Shown: positions 46,774 through 58,231, counted from the stretch's first letter. The stretch: 64,000 bases of DNA from Aquisalimonas sp. 2447 (GCF_012044895.1 NZ_CP050695.1:2696501-2760500), one strand, 5' to 3'. Program-made: numbers and translations. Notes: generated by a model from the sequence alone, not told the origin.

Positions 46774-47835
46774 TCAACGAATACGCGCGGTGAAGTAGAT
46801 GGCCGCCGCCAGGCAGATCAGTGTCGGTAGCAGAGCGCTGACCATGGGTGGAATGCCGTAGACCAGCCCCAGGTGGTTGAGCAGCCGGTTGGACAGATAG
46901 AAGGCGATGCCGATCATCACCCCCACGAAGATCCGCTGCCCCGCCCCGGTGGAACGCAGCGAGCCAAAGGCCAGGGGGATGGTCAACAGCAGCATGGTCA
47001 ATGTGGCGATGGGCGTGCCGATCTTCAGCCACAGCGCCAGCTCGTAGCGCTCGCTTTCCAGTTCGTTGCGCTGCAGATAGCCGATGTAGGTCCACAGCTC
47101 CACCATGGACAGCGTCTCCGGGTCCACCACCACCACGTCCAGTACGTCCGGCTGCAGGCCGGCCTCCCAGAACAGGGAATCCTGGCTTTCGGTATCGACG
47201 TTGCCGCCGGCGAAACGGTTGCGCTGCACGTTCTCCAGATCCCAGCCGTCACCCGCGTAGCGGGCACGGCTGGCGGTGGTCACCTCCCGCAAACGGCGCT
47301 GGTCGTCAAAGGCATAGATGCGCACGTCCTCGAGCAACGAGGCCGAAGGCGCCGAGCCGACACTGATGAAGCGCTGCCCGTCCCGGGCCCAGAAACCGTC
47401 CCGGCTGAGCATGGAGACCTGCCCGCCCCGGGCCTGTGCCTCGACATCCAGCGAGGCGCGCTCGGCCGGGGGCGCTACCCATTCGCCGATGGCCGCTGCC
47501 ACCAACGCCAGCAGGAGGCCGGCCGTCATCACCGACCGGCCGATGTTGAGCACGGACATGCCCGAAGCCCGCATGACCACCAGTTCGTGCCGGGCGGCCA
47601 TGCCGCCCAGGGTCATCAGGCTGCCGATGAGGGTGGCGATGGGAAACGCCTCATACGCCCGTTGCGGCCCCGTGAGTGCGACGTAGAGAAGCGCCTGGAA
47701 GGCTGTGTACTCGTCGTCGATATCGCCGCTCTCGTCGACAAAGGAGAAGATCAGCTCCATGGACACGATAATCAGCAGCACTGTGAGGCTGCCACCGATC
47801 ACGGCCCGGGCGATGTAGCGATCAAGAATGCGCAT
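46774..47835 (-). CDS. lptG: LPS export ABC transporter permease LptG
   Basis: The 353-residue inner-membrane protein has three N-terminal and three C-terminal helices around a periplasmic beta-jellyroll domain. With LptF and the ATPase LptB it extracts lipopolysaccharide and passes it to LptC/A. The start MRILDRYIARAVIGG and the coupling segment MRASGMSV are typical. The ATG at 47835 overlaps the end of lptF by 14 bases. Confidence 0.97.
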   Translation of the reverse strand: MRILDRYIARAVIGGSLTVLLIIVSMELIFSFVDESGDIDDEYTAFQALLYVALTGPQRAYEAFPIATLIGSLMTLGGMAARHELVVMRASGMSVLNIGRSVMTAGLLLALVAAAIGEWVAPPAERASLDVEAQARGGQVSMLSRDGFWARDGQRFISVGSAPSASLLEDVRIYAFDDQRRLREVTTASRARYAGDGWDLENVQRNRFAGGNVDTESQDSLFWEAGLQPDVLDVVVVDPETLSMVELWTYIGYLQRNELESERYELALWLKIGTPIATLTMLLLTIPLAFGSLRSTGAGQRIFVGVMIGIAFYLSNRLLNHLGLVYGIPPMVSALLPTLICLAAAIYFTARIR

Positions 47836-48940
47836 TCGCCCCTCCTGATCCGGATCGGCCGCCTCGCCGCCGCAGCACGCCGTACTGATGTGCCAGCCAC
47901 AGCAACGCCACCGTCGCCGCAACCACGTGCACCGGCCACAGCCCCAGCCAAGGGGGCAACGTGCCCTCCTCCAGCCAGCCCTGGCTGACCGTGAGCCCAT
48001 TGGAGTACACGGCGTAGACCAGCACGGCCAGCAGCAGCCGGCCATAGCGCCCGTCCCGGGGCGAGCTGCGGCTCAGGGGAATCGCCATCAGCCCCAGCGT
48101 CACCACCATCACCGGCATGGACAGGCGCCACTGCAGCTCGGAGATGTCACCGAGATCGTCGGACCCCCACAGCTCCGAGGTGGGCATGCCGTCCCGGCGC
48201 ACCCGTACCTCCGGAGGATCCCCCTCGGCAATGCGCACGCCGTGCACGGCGTACTCGTATTCCCGCCACCGGCCCTGGCCCGGCTCGCCGTCGTAACGGC
48301 GCCCGTCCAGCAGCACCAGGTACTGATCCCCGGTTTCCGGATCCGCTTCCACGTAGCCCTCATCGGCGCTAAGAAGAATCTGCTCGCCGCCCTGACGGGT
48401 CTGCAGGAACACGTTGCGCATGCGCTCACCGTCCTCGGAGAAGCGCTCGATGTAGAACATGCCGTCCGCCTGGCTGGACTGGATGAACCGCCCGGGGCGG
48501 ATGGCCTGGATCTCCACTGCCTCCTGCGCCAGCTGCTCTGCCTCGCGCCCTTCCCGGGCGGCCCAGGGCCCCATGTCCAGCGCCATCCAGGCAATGATCA
48601 TGGTCAACGGTGCCGCCAGCAGGAACAGCGCCTTGTAGAGCTCTTTCGGGCCGATACCGCAGGCCCCCAGGGCAGCCATTTCGCTGTCCCGGTACAACCG
48701 GCCCAGGGCGAGGATGATACCGAGGAAAAAGCTCCCGGGGATGGCGAGGGCCAGGTAGCTCAGCGCCTTGTACCCCATGAGCTGCATGACCATGTCGCCG
48801 GGAATGGCGCCACTGGCGGCGTCCCCCAGATAGCGCACCAGGCGGTTGGTGAACAGCACGGCAGTCAGCACCAGCGTGACGGCCAGCCAGGCCTGGCCGA
48901 TCTCGCGGATGAGGTAGCGGGCGACAATGGTGAACCCCAC
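47822..48940 (-). CDS. lptF: LPS export ABC transporter permease LptF
   Basis: The 372-residue permease has the same six-helix plus jellyroll layout as LptG. It has an IVARYLIREIGQ start, LTLVLTAVLFTNRLVRYLG in part, the coupling helix with ALGACGIG and the ELQWRLSMPV motif before the last helices. The GTG at 48940 with AAGGAA upstream was chosen; the much longer open frame to 50527 runs antisense through pepA and is spurious. It is divergent from pepA, as in E. coli. Confidence 0.96.
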   Translation of the reverse strand: MGFTIVARYLIREIGQAWLAVTLVLTAVLFTNRLVRYLGDAASGAIPGDMVMQLMGYKALSYLALAIPGSFFLGIILALGRLYRDSEMAALGACGIGPKELYKALFLLAAPLTMIIAWMALDMGPWAAREGREAEQLAQEAVEIQAIRPGRFIQSSQADGMFYIERFSEDGERMRNVFLQTRQGGEQILLSADEGYVEADPETGDQYLVLLDGRRYDGEPGQGRWREYEYAVHGVRIAEGDPPEVRVRRDGMPTSELWGSDDLGDISELQWRLSMPVMVVTLGLMAIPLSRSSPRDGRYGRLLLAVLVYAVYSNGLTVSQGWLEEGTLPPWLGLWPVHVVAATVALLWLAHQYGVLRRRGGRSGSGGANAHS

Positions 48941-49096
48941 GTTGCGTTCCTTCTCCGTACCGGCCGGGAGGCCCCCGGGAATCCTGCGGCGATCTGCGTT
49001 AAACTGCGCACCGTTATTGGACGGCCTGCGCAGGATACCAGTCCCGCACCGTACGCACCGCATTCCAGCAATGACGAACGGGTCGAGGAGTTGCAG

Positions 49097-50593
49097 ATGG
49101 AATACACCGTCAAGAGCGGGAATCCCGAGAAGCAGCGATCCGCCTGCGTGGTGGTGGGCGTGTTCGAGAACCGCCGTCTCAGCCAGTCCGCGCAGCAACT
49201 GGATCAGGCCTGCGACGGGCAGCTCACCCAGCTCGTGCGCCGCGGCGACATGGACGGACGCAAGGGCCAGTCGTTGATGCTCCACCGCGTCCCGGGGCTG
49301 GTCTGCGACCGCGTGCTGCTGGTGGGCCTCGGCCGCGAGCGCGGCTGCGATGAACGCGCCTACATCAAGGCCGTGGAGACCATGGCCGGCGCGCTGCAGG
49401 ACTCCGGCGCCGGCGATGCCACCTGCTATCTCACCGAGATCGGCATCCGCGCTTGGGACGTATTCTGGCGCATTCGCGCCGCAGCCCGGACGCTGGAAAC
49501 CTTCTTCTACCGATTCGACCGACTGAAGACGGCCCCGTCGGAGCAGCCCCGCATCAACCTCCGGCGGGTCACCTTCAGTGTCCCCAGCCGTCGCGAGCTC
49601 TCCGGCGGTGAGCAGGCCGCCAGCGAGGGGGCCGCCATCGGCAACGGCATGAACGTGGCCCGTGAGCTGGGTAACCTGCCAGGCAACTACTGCACCCCGC
49701 GCCACCTGGGTGAGCAAGCCCTCGAGCTGGCCAATGGCCACCCGCGCATGGAAGCGGAACTGCTGGACGAGGCGGCCATGGACGAGCTTGGCATGGGCGC
49801 ACTGCTGGCGGTTTCCAGGGGCAGCCGCGAGGAAGCGCGACTCATTGTCATGCGTTACCGGGGCGCGGACGACGACAGCGCGCCGTACACGCTGGTGGGC
49901 AAGGGCGTGACCTTCGACACCGGCGGCATATCGTTGAAGCCGGCTGCTGCCATGGACGAGATGAAATTCGACATGTGCGGCGCTGCCAGCGTCTTCGGCA
50001 CTCTCTCTGCCGTGGCCGACCTGGAGCTGCCGGTGAACGTGGTCGGCATCGTCGCCGCCGTGGAAAACATGCCCGACGGCCGCGCGTACAAGCCCGGCGA
50101 CGTGGTCACCACCATGTCCGGCCAGACCGTGGAGGTCCTCAACACCGACGCCGAGGGGCGTCTTGCCCTGTGTGATGCGCTCACCTACGCCGAGCGGTTC
50201 CGGCCCGCCGCCGTGGTGGACATGGCAACCCTCACCGGTGCCGCCATCGTCGCCCTGGGGCACCACACCCACGGGCTGATGGGCAACAACGGCGGCCTGG
50301 TGAACGAGCTGCTGGCAGCCGGCAGGGCAGCCACGGACCGGGCCTGGGAGCTGCCGCTGTGGGACGAGTACCAGGAGCAGCTCAAGAGCACCGTTGCCGA
50401 CATGGCCAACATCGGTGGCCCGCCGGCTGGGACCATCACCGCTGGCTGCTTTCTCAGCCGCTACACGAAGAAATACCGTTGGGCACATCTGGACATCGCC
50501 GGCACCGCCTGGAAGTCCGGGGAACATAAAGGGGCCACAGGGCGCCCGGTCCCCCTGCTAACCCAGTGGCTGCTGGACCGCACGGCGCGGTAA
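49097..50593 (+). CDS. pepA: Leucyl aminopeptidase PepA (M17)
   Basis: The 498-residue two-metal aminopeptidase removes N-terminal residues from peptides, and in E. coli it also binds DNA in site-specific recombination. The LVGKGVTFDTGGISLKP motif, VVGIVAAVENMP, NTDAEGRL and TGAAIVALG carry the metal and substrate ligands. GAGGAG lies seven bases before the ATG at 49097. A long open frame before it overlaps lptF antisense and is spurious. The 156-base gap to lptF has a weak TAAACT-type -10 on the plus strand. Confidence 0.97.
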   Translation: MEYTVKSGNPEKQRSACVVVGVFENRRLSQSAQQLDQACDGQLTQLVRRGDMDGRKGQSLMLHRVPGLVCDRVLLVGLGRERGCDERAYIKAVETMAGALQDSGAGDATCYLTEIGIRAWDVFWRIRAAARTLETFFYRFDRLKTAPSEQPRINLRRVTFSVPSRRELSGGEQAASEGAAIGNGMNVARELGNLPGNYCTPRHLGEQALELANGHPRMEAELLDEAAMDELGMGALLAVSRGSREEARLIVMRYRGADDDSAPYTLVGKGVTFDTGGISLKPAAAMDEMKFDMCGAASVFGTLSAVADLELPVNVVGIVAAVENMPDGRAYKPGDVVTTMSGQTVEVLNTDAEGRLALCDALTYAERFRPAAVVDMATLTGAAIVALGHHTHGLMGNNGGLVNELLAAGRAATDRAWELPLWDEYQEQLKSTVADMANIGGPPAGTITAGCFLSRYTKKYRWAHLDIAGTAWKSGEHKGATGRPVPLLTQWLLDRTAR

Positions 50594-50602
50594 CCCGGGA
50601 CC

Positions 50603-51043
50603 ATGAGTGCAAGCCAGGTCGACTTCCATATCCTCGCCTCGGCGGACGAAAACGCCCGCCGCTCCTACGCCTGTCGCGTGGTGGAAAAGGCGCGGGAACG
50701 CGGGCACCACGTCTATCTGCGGGTCGCGGATGACACGGCGGCCGGGGAACTGGACAATCTGCTGTGGACATTCCGTGACCGCAGCTTCCTGCCCCACGCG
50801 GTGGACGCCCCCGGGGCCCCGGATGAGCCGGTACTCATCGGCACCGCGGACGGACCGTCACGCGGAGAGGCGGACGTGCTGGTCAACCTGGCCCTCACCG
50901 CCCCCGGGGAGCCGGCGCGGTATGCGCGCATCGTCGAGATCGGGGACAATCAGGACGAGGTGCTGCGGGCAGCGCGACAGCGCTTCCGGACCTACCGGGA
51001 CATGGGCATCACCCCTGAACACCGCACCGTGGAGGGCGTGTGA
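50603..51043 (+). CDS. holC: DNA polymerase III chi subunit
   Basis: The 146-residue protein bridges the clamp loader (through psi) and SSB. It keeps the VDFHILA start, ACRVVEKARERGHHVYL in part, the LDNLLWTFRDRSFLPH segment and a C-terminal RFRTYRDMG near the end. It sits 9 bases after pepA and before valS, the E. coli order. Confidence 0.94.
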   Translation: MSASQVDFHILASADENARRSYACRVVEKARERGHHVYLRVADDTAAGELDNLLWTFRDRSFLPHAVDAPGAPDEPVLIGTADGPSRGEADVLVNLALTAPGEPARYARIVEIGDNQDEVLRAARQRFRTYRDMGITPEHRTVEGV

Positions 51044-51312
51044 ACGACCAGCGGACGCCGCCAGTACTGGATGACGCGGTCGTTGATGGCGACACCCTCC
51101 GGCGTCGCGGTCTGTGGCTGCCGCTGCAGGACGTGACCGACGCTGGTCGCCCCCGGCTGGAGTGGGCACCGGAGCTGCCCGCGGATATCCGCGAGACGGC
51201 CGACCGGATCCTGCCCCGGGTGCGCGAACGTGCCGTCGAGGCCGCGGTGGACGCCGCACGCCGACGGCTCCGGGGCACTCCACCGGCGGATGACGGCACG
51301 GAACAGCGGTAA
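51040..51312 (+). CDS. Hypothetical 90-residue protein between holC and valS
   Basis: I do not recognise a family. A GTG start overlaps the holC stop (GTGA), which argues that the gene is real and translated with holC. The protein is soluble, with a proline-rich N half ([17 protein letters not shown]) and an Ala/Arg-rich helix (about 50-80), and lacks cysteines and membrane segments. A psi subunit or other clamp-loader partner is possible given its neighbour, but no sequence evidence supports it. It ends 55 bases before valS. Confidence 0.65.
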   Translation: MNDQRTPPVLDDAVVDGDTLRRRGLWLPLQDVTDAGRPRLEWAPELPADIRETADRILPRVRERAVEAAVDAARRRLRGTPPADDGTEQR

Positions 51313-51367
51313 GACCGGCGGCAACGAATCCAATCCTTTGAATCGCGAAACCACCAACAGGCAAGGC

Positions 51368-54139
51368 ATGGACAAGACCTACGACCCACACCGGATCGAG
51401 CAGCACTGGTACGACACCTGGGAACGCGAGAACCACTTCGCCCCCTCCGGCCAGGGGGCGCCCTACTGCATCATGATCCCGCCGCCCAATGTCACCGGCA
51501 CCCTGCACATGGGTCACGCATTCCAGGACACCATCATGGATGTCCTCACCCGGTATCACCGCATGAGCGGCAACAACACCCTGTGGCAGCCCGGCACCGA
51601 TCACGCCGGCATCGCCACGCAGATGGTGGTGGAGCGCCAGCTCAACGCAGAGGGCAAGACGCGCCATGATCTGGGTCGCGAGGCGTTCGTGCAGCGGGTA
51701 TGGGACTGGAAACACGAATCCGGCGGCACCATCACCCAGCAACTGCGTCGCATGGGCGCATCGGTGGACTGGTCCCGCGAGCGCTTCACCATGGACGACG
51801 GTCTCTCCAGCGCGGTGCGCGAGGTGTTCGTGCGCCTCTTCGACGAGGATCTCATCTACCGCGGCAAGCGTCTGGTGAACTGGGACCCGGTGCTGCACAC
51901 CGCCGTCTCGGACCTGGAAGTGGTCTCCGAAGAGGAGAAGGGCCACATCTGGCACATGCGCTACCCGCTGGCCGACGGCGACGGTCACATGGTGGTGGCG
52001 ACCACACGCCCGGAGACCATGCTGGGCGATACCGCCGTCGCCGTTCACCCGGAGGATGAGCGCTTCACCCACCTGGTGGGCAAGCGTGTGCAGCTGCCCC
52101 TGTGCGATCGCACCATCCCGGTAATCGCCGATGACTACGTGGATCCGGAATTCGGCTCCGGTTGCGTCAAGATCACCCCGGCCCACGACTTCAACGACTA
52201 CGCCGTGGGCATGCGCCACGACCTGGAGCTGATCAACATCCTCACCGAGGATGCCCACATCAGCAACCAGGCACCTGCCGCCTACCAGGGTCTGGACCGC
52301 TTCGAAGCCAGGGAGCGCATCGTCGCGGATCTCGACGCCCAGGGGCTGCTGGCGGCGACCGAAGACCATACGCTAATGGTGCCCCGGGGCGACCGCACCA
52401 GTGCGGTCATCGAGCCTTTCCTCACCGACCAGTGGTTCGTGCGCGCCGAACCCCTGGCAAAACCCGCCATCGAGGCGGTGGAAGACGGCCGCATCCGTTT
52501 CGTGCCGGACAACTGGAAGAACACGTACTACGAGTGGATGCGCCGCATCCAGGACTGGTGCATCTCCCGGCAGATCTGGTGGGGTCACCGCATCCCCGCC
52601 TGGTACGACGACGACGGCAACATCTTCGTCGCCCGCGACGAGGAGGCGGCCCGGGCGCAGGCGCGCGCCCATCACGGCCACGACGTGGCCCTGCGCCAGG
52701 ACGAGGACGTGCTCGACACCTGGTTCTCCTCGGCCCTGTGGCCCTTCTCCACCCTCGGCTGGCCGGAGAACACCCATGAGCTGCGCACCTTCTACCCCAC
52801 CAGTGTGCTGGTCACCGGTTTTGACATCATCTTCTTCTGGGTGGCGCGGATGATCATGATGGGCATGAAGTTCATGGACGATGTGCCCTTCCGCGAGGTC
52901 TACATCCACGGGCTGGTGCGGGACTCCGACGGCCAGAAGATGTCCAAGTCCAAGGGCAACGTCCTCGACCCCATCGACATCATCGACGGCATTGATCTGG
53001 AATCCCTGGTGGAGAAACGCACGTCCGGGATGATGCAGCCGCAGCTGGCCAAGCGGGTGGAGAAAACCACCCGCAAGGCCTACCCGGATGGCATCGCGCC
53101 CCACGGCACCGACGCCCTGCGCTTCACCTTCTGCTCCCTGGCCACCACCGGGCGGGACGTGGTCTTCGACATGGGCCGTGCCGACGGCTACCGCAACTTC
53201 TGCAACAAGCTCTGGAACGCCGCCCGCTACGTGCTCATGAACACCGACGGCGAGGACTGCGGCGCAGACACCGGGTCCGAGGTGCGCTACACCATCGCCG
53301 ACCGCTGGATCCGCTCCCGGCTGCAGGCCACCGTCGAAGAGGTGGATCGCAACATTCGGGGCTACCGCCTGGATCTCGCGGCCCAGGCGCTCTACGAATT
53401 TATCTGGGACGAGTACTGCGACTGGTACCTGGAGCTGTCCAAGCCGGTCCTGCAGACCTCCGAGGACGGCGCGGAGCGCCGCGGTACGCGGCAAACCCTG
53501 GTGCAGGTCCTGGAGACCGTGCTGCGGCTGACCCATCCGATGATGCCCTTCGTCACCGAGGAGATCTGGCAGCGCGTTGCCCCGCTGGCCGGCCGCACGG
53601 GGCCAAGCATCATGCTGGAGCCCTTCCCGACGCTGGAGGAGGACTGGCGCGATCAGGCCGCAGAGGCAGACGTGACCTGGATCCAGACCTTCATCCTGGG
53701 CGTGCGCCGCATCCGCGGGGAGATGGACATCTCGCCGAACCAGGCGCTGCCCGTGCTGCTGCGCAAGGGCGGCAGCGAGGATCGTCGCCGGCTCGACGAC
53801 TACGGCGTCTTTCTCAGCCGCCTGGCACGCCTGGAACACATCGACTGGCTGGAAACCGGCGACGAGGCGCCGGAGGCCGCCATTGCCCTGGTGGGCGAGA
53901 TGGAGCTGCTGGTGCCCATGAAGGGCCTCATCGACAAGGACGCGGAGCTGGCGCGGCTGGACAAGGAGCGCAACCGGCTGCGCGGCGAGCTGGACAAGAC
54001 CGAGAAGAAGCTGGACAACCCCAGCTTCGTGGAGAAGGCGCCGGAGCAGGTGGTGGCACAGGAACGCCAGCGCCTGGAGGACCGGCGCACAGCGCTGGAA
54101 CAGCTCGACGCCCAGTACGCCCGTATCCAGCGACTCTGA
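51368..54139 (+). CDS. valS: Valyl-tRNA synthetase
   Basis: The 923-residue class Ia enzyme charges tRNA-Val and edits mischarged threonine. The HIGH-type motif is [13 protein letters not shown] near 45, the editing domain (about 195-340) has [17 protein letters not shown] in part, the KMSKS motif is in [15 protein letters not shown] in part near 530, and a C-terminal coiled coil (about 860-923) is visible. The ATG at 51368 starts [12 protein letters not shown], the usual N terminus; an open extension into the preceding gene is rejected. Confidence 0.98.
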   Translation: MDKTYDPHRIEQHWYDTWERENHFAPSGQGAPYCIMIPPPNVTGTLHMGHAFQDTIMDVLTRYHRMSGNNTLWQPGTDHAGIATQMVVERQLNAEGKTRHDLGREAFVQRVWDWKHESGGTITQQLRRMGASVDWSRERFTMDDGLSSAVREVFVRLFDEDLIYRGKRLVNWDPVLHTAVSDLEVVSEEEKGHIWHMRYPLADGDGHMVVATTRPETMLGDTAVAVHPEDERFTHLVGKRVQLPLCDRTIPVIADDYVDPEFGSGCVKITPAHDFNDYAVGMRHDLELINILTEDAHISNQAPAAYQGLDRFEARERIVADLDAQGLLAATEDHTLMVPRGDRTSAVIEPFLTDQWFVRAEPLAKPAIEAVEDGRIRFVPDNWKNTYYEWMRRIQDWCISRQIWWGHRIPAWYDDDGNIFVARDEEAARAQARAHHGHDVALRQDEDVLDTWFSSALWPFSTLGWPENTHELRTFYPTSVLVTGFDIIFFWVARMIMMGMKFMDDVPFREVYIHGLVRDSDGQKMSKSKGNVLDPIDIIDGIDLESLVEKRTSGMMQPQLAKRVEKTTRKAYPDGIAPHGTDALRFTFCSLATTGRDVVFDMGRADGYRNFCNKLWNAARYVLMNTDGEDCGADTGSEVRYTIADRWIRSRLQATVEEVDRNIRGYRLDLAAQALYEFIWDEYCDWYLELSKPVLQTSEDGAERRGTRQTLVQVLETVLRLTHPMMPFVTEEIWQRVAPLAGRTGPSIMLEPFPTLEEDWRDQAAEADVTWIQTFILGVRRIRGEMDISPNQALPVLLRKGGSEDRRRLDDYGVFLSRLARLEHIDWLETGDEAPEAAIALVGEMELLVPMKGLIDKDAELARLDKERNRLRGELDKTEKKLDNPSFVEKAPEQVVAQERQRLEDRRTALEQLDAQYARIQRL

Positions 54140-54146
54140 CACAGCA

Positions 54147-54176
54147 ACGCCCGCCAGCCTGCGGACTGGCGGGCGT
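54147..54176. terminator. Hairpin between convergent valS and DUF2970 genes
   Basis: A perfect 11-bp ACGCCCGCCAG/CTGGCGGGCGT stem with an 8-base loop starts 7 bases after the valS stop. No T run follows in either direction, so it may terminate weakly or protect the mRNA ends. Confidence 0.6.
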
Positions 54177-54188
54177 CGCCGCCGCCGG

Positions 54189-54428
54189 TCAGTCCACGCC
54201 GGCGGAGCTCAGCACCACGTTGACCACCACCACCAGGATCACGATCAACAGCACGGTGAACACGACTCCGCCGATGATGTAGGGCATCGGGCTCCCGCTC
54301 TGGAAATCCCGTTTGCGGGCTTCGTTGGTCTGCACACCGAAAGCCCCGGCAAGCACGCTTTGCACCACGTGCCAGAAACCCGGCCGCCGTGGTCGATCAT
54401 CATCCCAATCGCGCTCGTGATCAGTCAT
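54189..54428 (-). CDS. DUF2970 small membrane protein
   Basis: The 79-residue protein has an acidic/arginine-rich cytoplasmic start, FWHVVQSVLAGAFGVQTNEARKRDF in part (SVLAGAFGVQ) typical of DUF2970, and one C-terminal transmembrane helix rich in Val/Ile/Leu. Function is unknown. The ATG at 54428 lies 6 bases after GGAG and overlaps the end of rimI by 8 bases. Confidence 0.88.
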   Translation of the reverse strand: MTDHERDWDDDRPRRPGFWHVVQSVLAGAFGVQTNEARKRDFQSGSPMPYIIGGVVFTVLLIVILVVVVNVVLSSAGVD

Positions 54429-54906
54429 TTCCAACTCCCGTGAGCTGTAACGCGAAAATCAGTGCGTCCTCGCGACGGCCTGTGGCGACCGGATAGTATT
54501 CGGGGCGCACGCCGACTTCACAGAAACCGGCGCGCTCGTACAGATTCACGGCGCGGGTATTGGACGGACGGACTTCCAGGAACACCGTTTCCGCACCCAG
54601 ACGTTGCGCGTGTTCGATGCCCGCGGCCAGCAGGAAACGCCCGAGCCCCTTGCCGTGGCGCGCCGGATCGATGCAAATGTTGAGCACATGCCCCTCACCG
54701 GCCACCACGGACATGACCAGGTAGCCCGCAAGGCGCTCCTCGGCGATCAGCACCCAGCAGCCGTACCCAACCCGCATGCAGTCGCGGAACACCGTGGGGG
54801 TCCAGGGAAAATCGTAGGCCTGGCGCTCGATGGCCACCACATCAGTCAGGTCCTGCTCGCGCATGCGCCGGACTTCCGGGGCCGGTGCCTGAACCACTGC
54901 ACTCAT
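54421..54906 (-). CDS. rimI: Ribosomal protein bS18 alanine N-acetyltransferase RimI
   Basis: The 161-residue GNAT enzyme acetylates the N-terminal alanine of bS18 (encoded at 22.5 kb). The acetyl-CoA-binding R/Q-x-x-G-x-G motif is RHGKGLG near 85, followed by LEVRPSNTRAVNLYERAGF in part, and the DALIFAL C-terminal strand. The ATG overlaps the uracil-DNA glycosylase stop (ATGA). Confidence 0.94.
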   Translation of the reverse strand: MSAVVQAPAPEVRRMREQDLTDVVAIERQAYDFPWTPTVFRDCMRVGYGCWVLIAEERLAGYLVMSVVAGEGHVLNICIDPARHGKGLGRFLLAAGIEHAQRLGAETVFLEVRPSNTRAVNLYERAGFCEVGVRPEYYPVATGRREDALIFALQLTGVGND

Positions 54907-55700
54907 GCACGCACCTCCTCGCTGGCCGGGAGATATTCCCGCAGACGCTTGAGATCATCCCAGGCCTTGGCCTTGTCCGCCGGCGAACGCAACAGGTAGG
55001 CCGGATGGTAGCTCACCACCACGGGAACATCGCCCTGGTGGAGGGTATGAATCTTCTGGCGAAGCATGCGCAGGGGGCGGTCGCTATCGAGCAGGTTCTG
55101 TGCCGCAATGCGCCCGACGGCCAGGATCACCGCTGGCTGTACCAGCGCGATCTGCCGCGCCAGATAGGGTCGACACGCCGCCACCTCCTCGGGCTCGGGA
55201 TCGCGGTTGCGGGGTGGACGGCACTTGAGGATGTTGGCAATGAACACCTGCTCCCGACCGTACCCCAGGGCGCGCAGCATATTGTCCAGCAACTGCCCGG
55301 CGCGGCCGACGAAAGGCTCGCCCTGACGGTCCTCCTCCGCTCCGGGGGCCTCCCCGATCACCATGATGTCGGCATCCCGCCGACCCACCCCGAAGACGGT
55401 CTGGGTGCGCCCCTGGCAGAGCCCGCAGGAGGTGCAGCCGGCGACGCTGGCTTCCAGCTCCGGCCATTCCATGGCGGCCACGTGTCCGTAGGCATCCGTT
55501 GCGCCCGCGGGGGCGGCCGGCGCCGCGGCCCCGGAGGGCGCCACATCCGGCCTCACGCCTGGTGCAGCGGACGCTGGAACCTCAACGGCCGGGACATCAC
55601 CCGCGTCCGCCTCGGCAGGTGGTCGCCGCACCCAGATATCGATCCCCATGCGGCGCAGAACATCGCGGCGCCGTTTGTCCGCCTGGTACTGCTCACTCAT
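54903..55700 (-). CDS. Family 4 uracil-DNA glycosylase with 4Fe-4S cluster
   Basis: The 265-residue enzyme removes uracil from DNA. An N-terminal basic segment and a long Ala/Pro-rich linker (about 30-75) precede the catalytic domain. CTSCGLC near 90 supplies cluster cysteines, [20 protein letters not shown] in part is motif [14 protein letters not shown] in part adds another Cys, and SYHPAYLLR is the C-terminal motif. The ATG at 55700 was used; a GTG at 55718 with GGAG is a plausible alternative giving six more residues. Confidence 0.93.
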   Translation of the reverse strand: MSEQYQADKRRRDVLRRMGIDIWVRRPPAEADAGDVPAVEVPASAAPGVRPDVAPSGAAAPAAPAGATDAYGHVAAMEWPELEASVAGCTSCGLCQGRTQTVFGVGRRDADIMVIGEAPGAEEDRQGEPFVGRAGQLLDNMLRALGYGREQVFIANILKCRPPRNRDPEPEEVAACRPYLARQIALVQPAVILAVGRIAAQNLLDSDRPLRMLRQKIHTLHQGDVPVVVSYHPAYLLRSPADKAKAWDDLKRLREYLPASEEVRA

Positions 55701-55755
55701 GGGTTCGTCCGCGCTCACCGCTCCACCGCCCGATTCTGACCCTTACTCTACCAGC

Positions 55756-56523
55756 TCAACCGCCGCGTCGACCGACCGCTCGCTGGCGACGCCGCTGGAT
55801 GAGCGTCAATGCCGGACCGGACACCGCGTAAGTCAGGAAAGCAAGGAACAGCACCAGCGGCGGGTGGATGGACGCAAAGGCAATGATCAGCACCAGCACC
55901 ACCAGGACGATGAAGGGCACCCGGTAGCGGAAATCGAATTCCTTGAAGCTGTAGTAGCGGAAGTTGCTCACCATCAGTAGTCCGGTGGCCACCGTCACCA
56001 GTAGCGCGATGATCTTGGCGCTGCTGCCGTCGAAGCCGGTACTGGCGCCGAACCAGACCATGCTCGCCAGACCGGCGGCGGCGGCGGGGCTGGGCAGCCC
56101 CTGGAAATAGCGCTTCTCGGCAACGCCGGCCTGGGTGTTGAAGCGTGCCAGACGCAGGGCTGCGCATGCCGCATAGGTGAAAGCGCCGATCCAGCCGATT
56201 TTGCCCCAGAAATCGCCCATCCCCGCCAGATCCCCCAGCGCCCACTGATACATCACCAGTGCCGGGGCCAGGCCGAAACAGACCATGTCCGAGAGGCTGT
56301 CGAACTGGACACCGAAATCGCTCTGGGTATTGGTCAACCGGGCCACACGCCCGTCCAGGCCATCCATGACCATGGCCACGAAAATGCCCAGCGCGGCCAG
56401 GTTGAACTCGCCGTTGATGGCAGAGACGATGGCAAAGAAACCGAAGAACAGGCCCGCAGTGGTGAACAGATTGGGCAGGAGGTAGATGCCGCGGCGCCGC
56501 CGGGAATGTTGCTCTGTGGGCAT
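55756..56523 (-). CDS. pssA: CDP-diacylglycerol-serine O-phosphatidyltransferase
   Basis: The 255-residue membrane enzyme makes phosphatidylserine, the precursor of phosphatidylethanolamine. The CDP-alcohol phosphotransferase signature D-G-x2-[A/V/R]-R-x8-G-x3-D-x3-D is present in DGLDGRVARL and FDSLSDM near 54-80, followed by about seven hydrophobic helices. It is the Bacillus-type (integral) PssA rather than the soluble E. coli type, often next to ilvC in Gammaproteobacteria and Alphaproteobacteria. The 139-base gap to ilvC contains a strong hairpin. Confidence 0.95.
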   Translation of the reverse strand: MPTEQHSRRRRGIYLLPNLFTTAGLFFGFFAIVSAINGEFNLAALGIFVAMVMDGLDGRVARLTNTQSDFGVQFDSLSDMVCFGLAPALVMYQWALGDLAGMGDFWGKIGWIGAFTYAACAALRLARFNTQAGVAEKRYFQGLPSPAAAAGLASMVWFGASTGFDGSSAKIIALLVTVATGLLMVSNFRYYSFKEFDFRYRVPFIVLVVLVLIIAFASIHPPLVLFLAFLTYAVSGPALTLIQRRRQRAVGRRGG

Positions 56524-56638
56524 GCCGGTTCATCCGTTTGGCTGGGGAAATGGCCGGCCCCTGACCATACCATAGCTGCGAAGAGACGAGCCGAGGGAAC
56601 ACCGCCACCGCCGCAGTCGGGCGGTGACGGATGGTGCC

Positions 56639-57736
<1,098 letters not shown>

Positions 57737-58231
57737 TCAGACCCGCAGGTGCTTCTCGCCCCGCGAGATACCGATCACGCCGGAGCGCACCACCTCCAGG
57801 ATGGTGTTGTGGCCCAGGGTGTCGATGAAGGCATCGAGTTTCGCGCTGGCACCGGTGAGTTCCACGGTATAGACCCGCTCGGTGACATCCAGGATCCGCC
57901 CCCGGAAAATGTCGCTCAGGCGCTTGATCTCCTCCCGCGACTCGCCGGTGGACGCCGCCACTTTGACCAGCATCATTTCCCGCTCGATGTGGCTGCCCTC
58001 GGTCATGTCCATGACCTTGACCACATCCAGGAGCTTGTTGAGCTGTTTGATGATCTGCTCGATGATACTGTCATCACCGATGGTCACCAGCGTCATTCGT
58101 GACAGGGTAGGATCATCGGTAGGCGCGACCGTGAGACATTCGATATTGTAGCCACGGGAGGAAAACAACCCGGCCACGCGGGACAGGGCGCCGAAGTCGT
58201 TCTCGACCAGAATGGAAATGATATGGCGCAT
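57737..58231 (-). CDS. ilvN: Acetolactate synthase small (regulatory) subunit
   Basis: The 164-residue protein begins MRHIISILVENDFGALSRV in part and consists of an ACT domain (about 1-75) that binds valine, plus a C-terminal domain that activates the catalytic subunit. GLFSSRGYNIECLTVAPTDD in part and the SREEIKRLSDIFRG segment match IlvN/IlvH. The reading frame is open upstream to 58489 but without similarity. The catalytic subunit gene, normally directly upstream, is absent here. Confidence 0.97.
   Translation of the reverse strand: MRHIISILVENDFGALSRVAGLFSSRGYNIECLTVAPTDDPTLSRMTLVTIGDDSIIEQIIKQLNKLLDVVKVMDMTEGSHIEREMMLVKVAASTGESREEIKRLSDIFRGRILDVTERVYTVELTGASAKLDAFIDTLGHNTILEVVRSGVIGISRGEKHLRV

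Noticed and set aside
47888-49096. N-terminal extension of the pepA frame into lptF
   Set aside because: It runs antisense through lptF; PepA similarity and a good ribosome binding site begin at 49097.
48941-50527. N-terminal extension of the lptF frame through pepA
   Set aside because: It lies antisense to pepA and has no LptF similarity; a GTG with AAGGAA at 48940 is the natural start.
52373-54142. 589-codon minus-strand frame opposite valS
   Set aside because: A shadow frame of valS with no domain similarity.
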